The notes under the pieces: model-generated
Database searches by the model: none
Seen by the model: only the letters and a program-made list of their open reading frames with translations
What the model was told of the DNA's origin: nothing
Shown: positions 23,182 through 32,116 of the stretch, in pieces
Layout of the letters: every line of letters begins with the position of its first letter
How positions within the stretch are numbered: position 1 is the stretch's first letter
Position numbers and translations under genes: made by a program
Source: Thermanaerothrix solaris
Lineage (GTDB): Bacteria; Chloroflexota; Anaerolineae; Anaerolineales; Anaerolineaceae
Direction: 5' to 3'
Assembly (NCBI RefSeq): GCF_032334255.1
Contig: NZ_JAUHMF010000001.1
Location: forward strand, 1,726,367 to 1,790,366
Length of the DNA: 64,000 nucleotides

Positions 23182-25323
23182 CTAATGTTCGCCGTAAACG
23201 CCATCCTTGCTTTCCACCCGCGCCAAGGGGCGGCGCCGCCCGGTCGGGGTGAGCGTGGCGGTGGTACCGATAAAGGCCAGGTCACCGGCGGCGTTGCTAC
23301 CGGCCGGCAGGATTTGGGCGGGGTTGCAACCGCGCCCTTCAGCCCAACGTCCCAGCGCCGTGTGGCCTTGTCCAAAGGGAATGGCAATCGTATCCGGGCG
23401 GATGGCCGGGTAACGATACACACTGGCTTCCACTGCGCCGTAGGGCGTGGTGATGCGCACCACATCGTCATCTTTCAGTCCCAGTTCATCCGCCGTGTGG
23501 GGGTGAATCTCGACCCAGGCATTCCAGGTAACTGTGGTCATGGCATCCGGCAGTTCTTGCAACCAGGGGCGGTTAGCGCCGCTGCCATCGCCAAGGTGGT
23601 TGGCATACGTCAGCAGGTAGAAAGCCCCCGCGGCGGGCGGGGTGGGTGGAGCCAGCGTCCCGAACGAGGCCGGCAGGCGCTCCAGGCTGGGGGCGGATAA
23701 ACCGGTCTCCGGTGTCCACCAGCCGCCGTACTGCAGCCAGCGGCTCCAGAAGGTGAGGATCTCCGGCGCAGTGTAGAAGCCGCCGGCGTTGATCAGGGGC
23801 AGGATCTTCTGTTGAATGAAATCCACCTCATCCCGATAGGGTAAAGCATGCCCGCTGGCCTGCGCCGCCGCCAGCAAGACATCCACCGTGGCGCGGGTGT
23901 CATACAGCGGCACCACCACGGGTTGTAAGGCCGACCAGGCCGGGCGGTCACTGCCGGGCAGGCTGCGCTGGTAGCCAAAGGATTCCAATGGCGAATGATC
24001 GGGCAAGATGTAATCGCTCTTTAGCGCCGTCTCATCCGGGAAGGAAGCAAAACTGATCACCTGCGACACCCTGGCCAGGGCGGCCTCAAAACCCAGCGCC
24101 GCCGGGAGTTCAAACAGCGGGTTGACGCCGTGGATGAAGAGGACGTCCACCTCACCCGCCTGCATGCGCCGGATCAGGTCGCGCACGGCCTCAAGCGGGG
24201 CGGGGGTGGCATCAGCCGGGCTAAGGAAGACGCCGCCCGGCTGGCCCAGGTTGCCCACCAGGGCGTTCAACGCCAGCACCGCCTGCGCGGTCACCAGGCC
24301 GTTGGGCTGGGTCAGGGCACTGCCGCCGACCAGCGCCAGCGGACGTTCGGCGCCAGCGAAGGTCTGCGCCAGGGCCTCCAGTTGTTCCAGGGGGATGCCG
24401 CTGACCTGGGCGGCATCGTCCAGGCTGACGGCGCGGAAGGCCTCGGGCACGGGTAAGCCGCGTAACTGTGCCACGCGCTGCCCCAGCCCCAGCACCACAT
24501 AGGCTTCACTGCCGGGGATGAGCGGCACCCAGCGGTCGGCGTTGCCAGCGGTGAGGGATTGGCGCGGTTCGAAGACGATCAGTTCACCGCGGCGGCGCGG
24601 GTTACCCTGGCGCATGGCCCCATAGGCGCGGGTGTAGGTGACCGGTGAGAGCCAGGTTTGCAGAAAATCGGCGCCAAACGCCAGGGTCACCTCGGCCTGG
24701 GCCAGGTCAAAGTAGGGCAGGGCCGAACGGCCAAACAGCCGCCGCACCGCTTCGAGGAGTGTGGTGCGCCCTTCCAGCGCTGCCAGCGCGCTGTAACGCA
24801 CGGGGGGCGGGGCGCCCAATGCCTGGGTCAATTCGCCGACCAGGTCAAAGAGGTGATCAGGCGCCAGTCCGAGCAGGAAGGCGATGCGTTCAGGGGGCTT
24901 TTGGAGCGCCGCGGCGACCACCTGCACCGCCTCATCCCAGGTGAGATCGCGGGGCGGGGTGGCAGGGTTACCACGCCCCTGGAAGCGCGGCCCGCGAATG
25001 CGGTCGGGGTTATACAGCCCCTGCTGGGCGGTCAGGCCGCGGGCACACAGGCGCCCGCGGTTGACGGGATGGTCGAGGTTGCCGGCAATGGTGATGGCGC
25101 GCCCCTCGCGGGTGCGCACGATGATCCCGCACCCGGCGGGGCACTCGCGGCAGGTGGAAGCGTAATAGGTGCTTTCACCGGTCTGGTTGTATTCGGGCAT
25201 CTGGGTATAGGGGCGGCGCACCACATAGCGTGACATCGGGCCGCAGCCGGTCATCACTGCCGTGGCTGCCGCGCCCATAGCCGTTAATTTGAGGAAGTCG
25301 CGCCGGGAGATCTTTTCGCTCAT
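23182..25323 (-). CDS. actB: Molybdopterin-oxidoreductase-like subunit of alternative complex III (ActB N-terminal half equivalent)
   Basis: A 713-aa protein of the molybdopterin oxidoreductase family. The N-terminus has a Tat motif SRRDFLKL followed by a lipobox-like VMTGC (Cys27). The N-terminal iron-sulfur motif is intact: C58, C61, C65 and C93 (CRECPAGC and GRLCARG). The C-terminal dinucleotide-binding domain is recognisable (WVEIHPHTADELGLKDDDVV read as a beta barrel). In alternative complex III this subunit usually lacks molybdenum and serves as a scaffold. It precedes the iron-sulfur gene, and together they replace a fused ActB. Confidence 0.87.
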   Translation of the reverse strand: MSEKISRRDFLKLTAMGAAATAVMTGCGPMSRYVVRRPYTQMPEYNQTGESTYYASTCRECPAGCGIIVRTREGRAITIAGNLDHPVNRGRLCARGLTAQQGLYNPDRIRGPRFQGRGNPATPPRDLTWDEAVQVVAAALQKPPERIAFLLGLAPDHLFDLVGELTQALGAPPPVRYSALAALEGRTTLLEAVRRLFGRSALPYFDLAQAEVTLAFGADFLQTWLSPVTYTRAYGAMRQGNPRRRGELIVFEPRQSLTAGNADRWVPLIPGSEAYVVLGLGQRVAQLRGLPVPEAFRAVSLDDAAQVSGIPLEQLEALAQTFAGAERPLALVGGSALTQPNGLVTAQAVLALNALVGNLGQPGGVFLSPADATPAPLEAVRDLIRRMQAGEVDVLFIHGVNPLFELPAALGFEAALARVSQVISFASFPDETALKSDYILPDHSPLESFGYQRSLPGSDRPAWSALQPVVVPLYDTRATVDVLLAAAQASGHALPYRDEVDFIQQKILPLINAGGFYTAPEILTFWSRWLQYGGWWTPETGLSAPSLERLPASFGTLAPPTPPAAGAFYLLTYANHLGDGSGANRPWLQELPDAMTTVTWNAWVEIHPHTADELGLKDDDVVRITTPYGAVEASVYRYPAIRPDTIAIPFGQGHTALGRWAEGRGCNPAQILPAGSNAAGDLAFIGTTATLTPTGRRRPLARVESKDGVYGEH

Positions 25324-25350
25324 GCTGTTCCTCGTTTCAAGGCGTGGGGT

Positions 25351-25887
25351 TTAGTAATGACAGGTCGCGCAGTCCGAAAGGCGCACAAAGTCGTTCGGAC
25401 GCATGCGCTGATGGCAGTCCAGGCACCAGCCCATGTTCTGACGCGGTTGGGGCACGGCTACCGTCATCTGCGAGACCGGGCCATGGCAGGTCTCACAGGC
25501 AATGCCCGCCTGCACGTGCGGCTGGTGGGTAAATTTGACAAAATCGGGCTGGATCGCCACCGGCACCCAGGGGATAGGCTCATTGCGCTGGACGTAGCCG
25601 GCCAGTTTTTCCAGTTCGGGCGATTTCTTTTGCACCTGCTGATGGCAGCCCCAGCATTTGGAGATGCCCGGCAGGCCAGCGTTCGGTCCCCATGCCGCCG
25701 CCGGATGGCAGTAGGTGCACTGGGCCCCGAGGGCTACGTGAGTCTTGTGGGGAAAGGCAATCGGTTGTTCGGGAGGGATTTGGGATAGATAAATGCCGCT
25801 GGCGGCGCCGCCGAAGAGGATGAGCAAGACCAGTGCTACCGCAATGCGCACGCCGCCGGATTGCCACCAGGGTTTCTTGACCTGCAT
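25351..25887 (-). CDS. actA: Pentaheme c-type cytochrome, alternative complex III subunit ActA-like
   Basis: A 178-aa protein with one N-terminal membrane helix (IAVALVLLILFGGAASGIYL) and five CxxCH heme sites: CTYCH, CWGCH, CETCH, CLDCH and CATCH, the last two residues from the C-terminus. Five hemes and one anchor are the hallmark of ActA. The start at 25887 (MQVKKPWW) has a GGAGAG site; a longer reading upstream overlaps the preceding cytochrome gene. It receives electrons from the core complex. Confidence 0.88.
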   Translation of the reverse strand: MQVKKPWWQSGGVRIAVALVLLILFGGAASGIYLSQIPPEQPIAFPHKTHVALGAQCTYCHPAAAWGPNAGLPGISKCWGCHQQVQKKSPELEKLAGYVQRNEPIPWVPVAIQPDFVKFTHQPHVQAGIACETCHGPVSQMTVAVPQPRQNMGWCLDCHQRMRPNDFVRLSDCATCHY

Positions 25888-25912
25888 CGTGTCTCTCTCC
25901 TTTGCGTTCAGG

Positions 25913-26881
25913 TTATTTTCGCGAGCGCAGCATCCACACCACGACCAATAAAATTCCGACCAATAACGCCCCCAGGAGCAGGGCAAACCCCAGGCTGGTC
26001 GCCATCGCGCCCAGCGCGGTGAGAACGCCGGTAATCAGGTTTTGCGCCGGGCCACCGGGTAATCGGACTGGGGTGGGCTCTTGCCCGGCTAGCGGCGGGG
26101 TGACCTGGGGCTCCAGGCCACTGGGCAGAGTTTGGGCATACGCCAGCACATCGCGACCATCTTGGGCGCTCCACCCCAACGCAGCACCGATGGGCATCTC
26201 GGGAGCACGCGCCACCCCAAAGCGGGTGCGGTGCAGGAAGCGCCAGGGATCTTGCACCGCTAGCGAGGCGAGTGAGACCTGCATCCCCTGATAGCGAAAG
26301 GTGATCTTCCGACCATCCTCGCCGTGGCACGTGGCGCAGGTCTGAGTGTAGAGCGCTTGACCGTGAGCCACGTCGCCTCCGATTACCTTGCGGCTAACCA
26401 GGTCAATGTAGTCCCGATCATCTACCACCCCCTCACGGATGAACGCCACCAGAGCCTGGATCTCCGCCGCTGAGAGGTAGGGGGAGAAATCATGCTCAGG
26501 ATCGGCGCTGCCTGTGAGGATGCCGGTCAGCGACGCAGCGGGTAAGGTACGGGCGGCATAGACGCCAGGGAAGCCGGTGTAATTCGCGCCACTACTCCAG
26601 GCACCGTCCTTGCCCTGGTAATCCCATCCGTGGCAGGTCACACAGCGCCAGGTCTCCGGCCCGCTGAGGGTATTGGTGGATTGACGCCCCCAAATCGGGT
26701 GACTGCCAGGGGGCGGGGTCACGCCCTTGACGTCACTCCAATCATCGTAGAGGCGCGCCCCCAGCACCACCTCATCCGTGGGCGAAGACGTTTGGGCGCC
26801 TACCTGTCCGGCCGGATGTCCCACCAACAACCCTGCAATGACGATCAGAACGATTGCTAAACCAATGCCAGGTTTCCTCAT
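25913..26881 (-). CDS. Diheme c-type cytochrome with C-terminal anchor, first gene of respiratory operon
   Basis: A 322-aa protein. A Sec signal (GLAIVLIVIAGLLVGHPAG) is followed by two cytochrome c domains with heme sites CVTCHGWDYQGKDG and CATCHGEDGRK, and a C-terminal helix (LLLGALLVGILLVVVWML). The start at 26881 gives the cleanest signal peptide; an ATG 24 bp upstream is possible. It begins the operon that encodes alternative complex III and probably shuttles electrons to or from it. It is not a standard Act subunit. Confidence 0.82.
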   Translation of the reverse strand: MRKPGIGLAIVLIVIAGLLVGHPAGQVGAQTSSPTDEVVLGARLYDDWSDVKGVTPPPGSHPIWGRQSTNTLSGPETWRCVTCHGWDYQGKDGAWSSGANYTGFPGVYAARTLPAASLTGILTGSADPEHDFSPYLSAAEIQALVAFIREGVVDDRDYIDLVSRKVIGGDVAHGQALYTQTCATCHGEDGRKITFRYQGMQVSLASLAVQDPWRFLHRTRFGVARAPEMPIGAALGWSAQDGRDVLAYAQTLPSGLEPQVTPPLAGQEPTPVRLPGGPAQNLITGVLTALGAMATSLGFALLLGALLVGILLVVVWMLRSRK

Positions 26882-26943
26882 AGCCCGCTCCATTCGCCTG
26901 CACATACAGAAAGTAAGTGGAGGTAGTTTGCCCCCCTTGGATG

Positions 26944-26949
26944 ATTATA
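26944..26949 (-). promoter_or_regulatory. -10 element of the respiratory operon
   Basis: TATAAT on the minus strand (26949-26944), about 65 bp ahead of the cytochrome start. The -35 is poor (CAGGCT at the expected place). Confidence 0.4.
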
Positions 26950-26994
26950 CATAAAGCCGTAAATTAAGCCTGCGTTAAAGGCGGGTGATTTTTA

Positions 26995-28221
26995 TTAACC
27001 CGCGGTGGGAGAAGAGGGGGTATTATGGGCATGGGGTGGGTGATGTGGAAGCCCTACCAGGCGCCGCACAAGTGGAATGATGGTCAAGCCCTGGACGAAG
27101 ATGGAGAACGCCACCACCCCAAAAGCGACCGTGACCACGGCTTCACGATCGGGCACACCGGTGGGCAGGCTCAGAGCCAGGGCCAGGGCAAGCGTACCAC
27201 GCATCCCACCCCAGAAGAGGATGTGCTGATGAGCGGGCTTGATGTGGAGCGGTGTGGGGGCAAAGAGCGCTGCCAGGGAGTAAACCGAGAAGGCGCGTCC
27301 TAAAAGCACCAGCGTACTAGCCAGGGCAATCGGCCCCAGGGTATGAAACAAATCTTGGTGCGCCTCGCGCATGCCAATCAAGATGAAAATGAGCGAATTG
27401 ACCAGGAACGCGGTGAATTCCCAGAATGATTCCACTGCCTCGCGTCCGCGGGCTGAGATTGAACCCAACGCGCCCAGGTTGCCGATGAGCAGACCTGCCG
27501 TTAGTGACGCCAGCACCCCCGATCCCTGGAAGTAATTGGCCATCAAGAAGGAACCGTAGGCGGCAATCACGGTGAGGGTGATCTCGACCAGGTGGTCTTC
27601 AGTGCGCCCGGCCAAGAGAAGAATTCCGCCACCGACCAGTGCGCCACACAACAGCCCAATACCCACGGTTGTTAAGAGATCTTGAATTGCCAGCAGGGGG
27701 TTACTGGTTTGCCCCGCGAGCACCCCCATTACCAGGCCGAAAAGCACGGCGGTCGTGCCATCGTTGAACAGGCTTTCTGCCTCGACCAGCAGGCGCAGCC
27801 GTCCCCGCACCCCCGCTTCTTTGAACAATGCGATGACGGTAACCGGGTCGGTCGCGGCGATGAGCGTGCCCAAGAGGGTTGCCGCCGGCCAGGTCCACCG
27901 CGCCAGGTACACCATGCCCAATGCGGTGATGGTTGCAGTGATTAGCACCCCGAGGGTAGCCAGACTGAGGATGACCACCAGGTCGCGGCGGAGGTCGTGC
28001 CAACGCATGTAGAGTGCGGCTTCAAACACCAGTGGTGGAAGAAAGAGGGTAAAGATCAGATCGCCAGTGAGGGTGATCTCGGAGAAACGGGGGAGGAACG
28101 CCAGCGCCAATCCGGCCAGCACCAACCCCACGGTATAGGGCAGGTGCAGCCGCCGTGCCAGCATAGCCACGACCGCAGCCACCAAAAGGAGTAACGCTAC
28201 ACTGACCAGGGTAAGTTCCAT
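26995..28221 (-). CDS. Na+/H+ (monovalent cation:proton) antiporter, CPA1/NhaP type
   Basis: A 408-aa polytopic membrane protein with about 12 helices. Family blocks include LVFEAALYMRWHDLRRD, the membrane-buried ATDPVTVIALFKEAGV and ESLFNDGTTAVLFGL (the ND pair of CPA1 exchangers) and FWGGMRGTLALALALSLP. It exchanges Na+ (or K+) for protons to control cytoplasmic pH and salt. The transcript appears leaderless: a TAGAAT -10 element ends six bases before the ATG. The cytoplasmic tail is very short and His/Pro-rich (PHHPPHAHNTPSS). It is monocistronic by spacing. Confidence 0.9.
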   Translation of the reverse strand: MELTLVSVALLLLVAAVVAMLARRLHLPYTVGLVLAGLALAFLPRFSEITLTGDLIFTLFLPPLVFEAALYMRWHDLRRDLVVILSLATLGVLITATITALGMVYLARWTWPAATLLGTLIAATDPVTVIALFKEAGVRGRLRLLVEAESLFNDGTTAVLFGLVMGVLAGQTSNPLLAIQDLLTTVGIGLLCGALVGGGILLLAGRTEDHLVEITLTVIAAYGSFLMANYFQGSGVLASLTAGLLIGNLGALGSISARGREAVESFWEFTAFLVNSLIFILIGMREAHQDLFHTLGPIALASTLVLLGRAFSVYSLAALFAPTPLHIKPAHQHILFWGGMRGTLALALALSLPTGVPDREAVVTVAFGVVAFSIFVQGLTIIPLVRRLVGLPHHPPHAHNTPSSPTAG

Positions 28222-28227
28222 AATTTG

Positions 28228-28233
28228 ATTCTA
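28228..28233 (-). promoter_or_regulatory. -10 element giving a leaderless antiporter mRNA
   Basis: TAGAAT on the minus strand (28233-28228) leaves six bases before the ATG at 28221, so the expected +1 coincides with the start codon. Confidence 0.45.
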
Positions 28234-28468
28234 ACCTCAAGGGGGCAAGAGATACATAGAAGGGGGTGAATAAATTCGGGCAAGGCCCATGGGCATACCT
28301 GCTAAAGGGATGGCACAAGGATCCTGATTTCCCCTGCCGATCAACGCCCGATATTGACCCGGGTGGTTACGCGATGATGGGGTAAGGCGTCGAACCGCTG
28401 TAGCACTACCTCCGTCAGAATCCCCGCCGCGGCGCTCGGCTACATGCGTATGCGCAACCCTGACGGGG

Positions 28469-28482
28469 TATAATCCTCAAGG
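28469..28482 (+). promoter_or_regulatory. -10 element giving a leaderless LysM-lipoprotein mRNA
   Basis: TATAAT (28469-28474) is seven bases before the GTG at 28482. There is no room for a ribosome site, so initiation is probably leaderless and the GTG start is thereby supported. Confidence 0.5.
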
Positions 28483-29462
28483 TGAAAACCATCCGTTATG
28501 TGCTTCGCTGGTTTGGGCTGGGCATTGCGTTGGCGCTGGTGGCGTGTACGGTCGAAGTGCGCCCGCTCTTCACTCCCACTCCCTCGTTGTTGCCGACGGC
28601 CACGGCATCCCTCACGCCCGCACCGCGCCCCACCCTCACCCCCACCCGCCCCCTGCGCAGTCCTACGCCCTTGCCATCGCCCACGCCCACCCCACGCACC
28701 CACGTTGTCCAACGGGGGGAAGATCTCTTCGGCATTGCCCTGCGCTACGGGCTCAGCCTGGATGCCCTGCTCGCGGCAAACCCCACCGTAACCCCGCAGT
28801 TCCTCAGCGTGGGCACCGTGTTACGCATCCCTGCCGCTGTGCCCACCCCCGACCCCAACCACCCACCCACGCCCACCCCCATCGGCTTGGAGATGGACCT
28901 GCCGCAGTGCTACCCCACTGCAAGCGATGGGTTGTGGTGCTTTACCCTGGTGCGCAACCCCCAACCGTTCGCCGTGGAGGGGGTAACGGCCCAGTTCCGC
29001 CGCCTGGATGTGGCCAGCAATGAGATTCAGGCGCAAACCGTGGCGCCACTGCTTAACCGCCTGCTGGCCGGGGGCACGCTCCCGCTGGCAGCTTACTTTC
29101 CGCCCCCACTCCCGCCGGCTTACCAAGTAGATGCCGAGCTCCTCATCGCGATCCCCGTTCCCGAGAGCACGCTGCGCTACCTGGATGCCCGGGTTGAGAA
29201 CCTGCACCAAACCATCACCTCCGATGGCTTGGGTGTAACCCTGGAAGGCGAGGTTCGTCTAGCCCCGGGGATCACCCAACCCGCTCAGCAGGTCTGGGTC
29301 TTGGGCGTGGCTTATGATGCCGTCGGGCAGGTGGTGGGGGTACGCCGGTTGGAAAGCACCGCCGCTTTGGCCCCGGGAGAACGCCTGCCATTCCGCCTGT
29401 GGGTTTATTCCGCCGGGCCACCTATTGCCCGCGCCGAAATACAGGTGGAAGCACAGCCCTGA
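28482..29462 (+). CDS. LysM-domain lipoprotein
   Basis: A 326-aa lipoprotein: hydrophobic signal and lipobox LVAC, then a 50-residue Thr/Pro linker, a LysM peptidoglycan-binding domain at about 75-120 (THVVQRGEDLFGIALRYGLSLDALLAANP and VGTVLRIP in separate blocks), a second linker, and a C-terminal beta domain similar to FxLYD modules (CFTLVRNPQPFAVEGVTAQF). Probably an envelope protein tethered to membrane and cell wall. The GTG start is fixed by the adjacent -10 element. Confidence 0.83.
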   Translation: MKTIRYVLRWFGLGIALALVACTVEVRPLFTPTPSLLPTATASLTPAPRPTLTPTRPLRSPTPLPSPTPTPRTHVVQRGEDLFGIALRYGLSLDALLAANPTVTPQFLSVGTVLRIPAAVPTPDPNHPPTPTPIGLEMDLPQCYPTASDGLWCFTLVRNPQPFAVEGVTAQFRRLDVASNEIQAQTVAPLLNRLLAGGTLPLAAYFPPPLPPAYQVDAELLIAIPVPESTLRYLDARVENLHQTITSDGLGVTLEGEVRLAPGITQPAQQVWVLGVAYDAVGQVVGVRRLESTAALAPGERLPFRLWVYSAGPPIARAEIQVEAQP

Positions 29463-29484
29463 GGTGATTTTTGACGGCAGTCCC

Positions 29485-29512
29485 TTGTCATCCTTAACCC
29501 CAGGGCTATAAT
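29485..29512 (+). promoter_or_regulatory. Promoter of mntH-usp
   Basis: TTGTCA (29485-29490), a 16-bp spacer and TATAAT (29507-29512), about 36 bp before the start codon. No Mn riboswitch or MntR-type palindrome is visible. Confidence 0.55.
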
Positions 29513-29547
29513 GAATCTATCTTAACGGTGCTTCAAGGGATTGCGAG

Positions 29548-30852
29548 ATGGCCAAACCCAAAGCCCATTCATCATCCTCTCGCGATGCTGCGCTGATCCG
29601 CAGTGCTCAAGAGGTATTATCTGGAAAAAGCAAAAAAGGCGCGTTGGCGCGATTGCTGCCCTTCATCGGCCCGGCCATCATTGCCAGCGTGGCTTACATG
29701 GATCCCGGCAATTTCGCGACCAACATCGAGGGTGGGGCGAAGTTCGGCTATGAATTGTTATGGGTGATCCTGGCCAGCAACCTGATGGCGATGCTGTTGC
29801 AATCGCTCTCGGCGAAATTGGGCATCGCCAGTGGCAAGAACCTGGCCGAGCATTGCCGCGACCAGCTGCCGCGCTGGATGGTTTGGATCATGTGGGTGGT
29901 GGCAGAACTGGCTGCCATTGCCACCGATTTAGCTGAGTTCATCGGTGCGGCGCTGGGTTTCAATCTGCTTTTCGGCATCCCGCTCTTCTGGGCCGGGTTG
30001 CTCACCGCCGTAGCCACCTTTGTGATTTTGGCCCTGGAACGCTACGGCTTCCGCCCGGTCGAAGCCGTCATTTCGGCCTTTGTGGGCGTGGTTGCCGTCA
30101 GTTACCTGATCGAGATCCTGATCGTCAAGCCACCCCTGGGCACGGTGCTTTACCATCTGGTCACGCCTCATTTTTCCAGCGCCGAGAGCGTTCTGGTGGC
30201 GACCGGCATTCTGGGCGCTACGGTCATGCCCCATGCTATTTACCTCCACTCGGCATTGACCCAAAACCGCATCCTCACCCGCAACCCGCGTAAGCAGCGC
30301 CTGCTTTTCCGCTATGAACTGCTGGATGTCTTCATTGCCATGGGTGCCGCCGGGCTGATCAACATGGCGATGCTGATCATGGCTGCGGCTACCTTCCATA
30401 CTGTCGGGTTAACCAACATCGGCACGCTGGAGCAGGCGCACCGCACTCTGCAACCGCTTTTGGGTCACGCCGCCCAATGGTTTTTCGGCATCTCCCTGTT
30501 GGCGAGTGGGCTTTCGTCTACTTCGGTCGGGACAATGGCCGGGCAGGTGATCATGCAGGGGTTTATTCACCGTCATATTCCACCCTGGGTGCGGCGATTG
30601 GTGACCATTTTGCCCTCGCTGATCGTGATCGGCATGGGAGCCGATCCCACCCAAACGTTGATCCTCAGCCAGGTGGTGCTCTCGTTTGCGCTGCCCTTTG
30701 CTGTCATCCCACTCATCCTCTTCACACGGCGGCGTGACCTGATGGGCGCACTGGTGAATCGCCCGCTGACTACGGCACTCGCTTCGCTCGCTGGCGGATT
30801 GATCCTGGCGCTAAACGCCTTTCTGATTTATCGCTTACTGCTGGGAGCCTGA
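29548..30852 (+). CDS. mntH: Mn2+/Fe2+ transporter of the NRAMP family
   Basis: A 434-aa proton-coupled divalent metal importer with 11-12 helices. The metal-binding motif DPGN is at residues 52-55 (YMDPGNFATNIEGGAKFGY) and the second motif MPH at about 227-229 (GATVMPHAIYLHSAL). The length is typical of NRAMP. The universal-stress gene begins 2 bp after its stop, so the two are one transcript, a pairing that suggests use under stress or metal limitation. Confidence 0.93.
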   Translation: MAKPKAHSSSSRDAALIRSAQEVLSGKSKKGALARLLPFIGPAIIASVAYMDPGNFATNIEGGAKFGYELLWVILASNLMAMLLQSLSAKLGIASGKNLAEHCRDQLPRWMVWIMWVVAELAAIATDLAEFIGAALGFNLLFGIPLFWAGLLTAVATFVILALERYGFRPVEAVISAFVGVVAVSYLIEILIVKPPLGTVLYHLVTPHFSSAESVLVATGILGATVMPHAIYLHSALTQNRILTRNPRKQRLLFRYELLDVFIAMGAAGLINMAMLIMAAATFHTVGLTNIGTLEQAHRTLQPLLGHAAQWFFGISLLASGLSSTSVGTMAGQVIMQGFIHRHIPPWVRRLVTILPSLIVIGMGADPTQTLILSQVVLSFALPFAVIPLILFTRRRDLMGALVNRPLTTALASLAGGLILALNAFLIYRLLLGA

Positions 30853-30854
30853 GT

Positions 30855-31751
30855 ATGTTCCGTAGCCTGTTAGTTCCTCTGGATGGTTCGCGCCTGGCTG
30901 AAGCGGCCCTTCCGCCGGCCCTTTCGCTGGCGCAGACACTGGGCGCGCCGGTCACCCTGCTCCACATCCTTGAAAAAGATGCCCCGACGACCGTGCACCA
31001 GGATCAGCATCTCAGCCGGGCCGAAGATGCCGTGGCTTACCTAAACCAAATTGCCCAGCGTTTTATTGCGGCCGGGGTTACGGTGCAGGTGCATGTGCAC
31101 ACCCGCCCGGTCACCGATATTGCCGAGAGCATCGTCCACCACGCCACCCGCGAGTTCAACCCCGACCTGATCGTGATGTGCGCCCATGGTCAAGGGGGAC
31201 TGCGCGATTTTCTGATCGGCAATATTGCCCAGCAGGTGCTGGCGCGCCAGCAGGCGCCAATCCTGCTGTGTCGGCCGCAGGCCGAGAATCACCCGCCGTT
31301 TACCCTGCGGCGCTTACTCCTGCCCCTGGATGACGAATCCCAGCACGACCTCAGCCTGGATTATGCAGTTCATCTGGCCCGTGCCTATGACGCTGAGGCT
31401 TGCCTGCTGACCGTGATCCCCACCCTGGCCACCCTGCGCGGCGAACAGGCAGCGGCCGGTTCGCTGCTCCCGCTAACGGCGGCGGCTTATCTGGATTGGC
31501 AGGAAGAGGAAGCCTGGGCGCATTTAGAAGAACATTTGCAAGACTTACAGCAAGCGGGGATACGCGCGTATCGGCACGTCGTGCGAGGTGACCCGGCGGA
31601 GCAGATTGTGGCTGTGGCCGAGGCCGAAGATGCGGATCTGATCGTGCTGGCGACCCACCGCAAGGCTGGCATGGCCGCGTTCTGGGCGCACTCGGTGGCG
31701 CCGCAGGTGGTGCGCCGCACCCGCCGACCGGTATTGCTGATACCGTTGTGA
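30855..31751 (+). CDS. Tandem universal stress protein (two UspA domains)
   Basis: A 298-aa cytoplasmic protein built of two UspA domains (about 1-145 and 150-298). Each starts with the nucleotide-binding strand (LLVPLDGSRLAEAALP; LLLPLDDESQHDLSLDYA) and ends with the family glycine loop (MCAHGQGGLRDFLIGNIAQQVL; LATHRKAGMAAFWAHSVAPQVV read as motif G-x2-G-x9-G(S/N)). Such tandem Usp proteins bind ATP and support stress survival. It is co-transcribed with mntH. Confidence 0.88.
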   Translation: MFRSLLVPLDGSRLAEAALPPALSLAQTLGAPVTLLHILEKDAPTTVHQDQHLSRAEDAVAYLNQIAQRFIAAGVTVQVHVHTRPVTDIAESIVHHATREFNPDLIVMCAHGQGGLRDFLIGNIAQQVLARQQAPILLCRPQAENHPPFTLRRLLLPLDDESQHDLSLDYAVHLARAYDAEACLLTVIPTLATLRGEQAAAGSLLPLTAAAYLDWQEEEAWAHLEEHLQDLQQAGIRAYRHVVRGDPAEQIVAVAEAEDADLIVLATHRKAGMAAFWAHSVAPQVVRRTRRPVLLIPL

Positions 31752-31962
31752 TTGTTTGGCCAAGGCGCTACTATCAAACCTTATTTTGCGCTACCCGCCC
31801 TATTTTGATTTCAACCTTGGGGTGAATATCTTGGTATTTACCACCGCAGAGTGGCAAGCCCGCCTGGCTCGGGGCGATCCTGGTGCGCAAACTCTCATGC
31901 GCGAGAGCATTCGCCCGATTTAGCCGGCCCAAAATTGTTAAGTAATCATAAGGTCAGGCGCA
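31752..31962. other. Intergenic region upstream of the signalling operon
   Basis: This part of the 365-bp gap between usp and the DUF4388 gene contains no gene or RNA I can support. The remainder holds the promoter at 31963-31991 and a leader of about 118 nt. Confidence 0.5.
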
Positions 31963-31991
31963 TTGACGCCCCCCTGTGCCAAAAGTATAAT
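31963..31991 (+). promoter_or_regulatory. Promoter of the DUF4388-GTPase operon
   Basis: TTGACG (31963-31968), a 17-bp spacer and TATAAT (31986-31991). It implies a 5' leader of about 118 nt before the ATG at 32117. Confidence 0.65.
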
Positions 31992-32116
31992 CGTTCGTGG
32001 GTTGTCATAACGCAGTGGATGTTTACTTACATCTTTGATACGGAAAACGGGGTCTGATTCTTGCAACACCAACAGAGAGCACCTTCTGACGGCGGACGCA
32101 TTAGTTGAGGCACTGC

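Noticed and set aside
29463..29547. A manganese riboswitch upstream of mntH
   Set aside because: The 85-bp gap contains a promoter and a leader of only about 30 nt, too short for the yybP-ykoY fold.
31851..32057. A 68-codon frame upstream of the DUF4388 gene
   Set aside because: The promoter at 31963-31991 lies inside it and there is no ribosome site or recognisable protein pattern.
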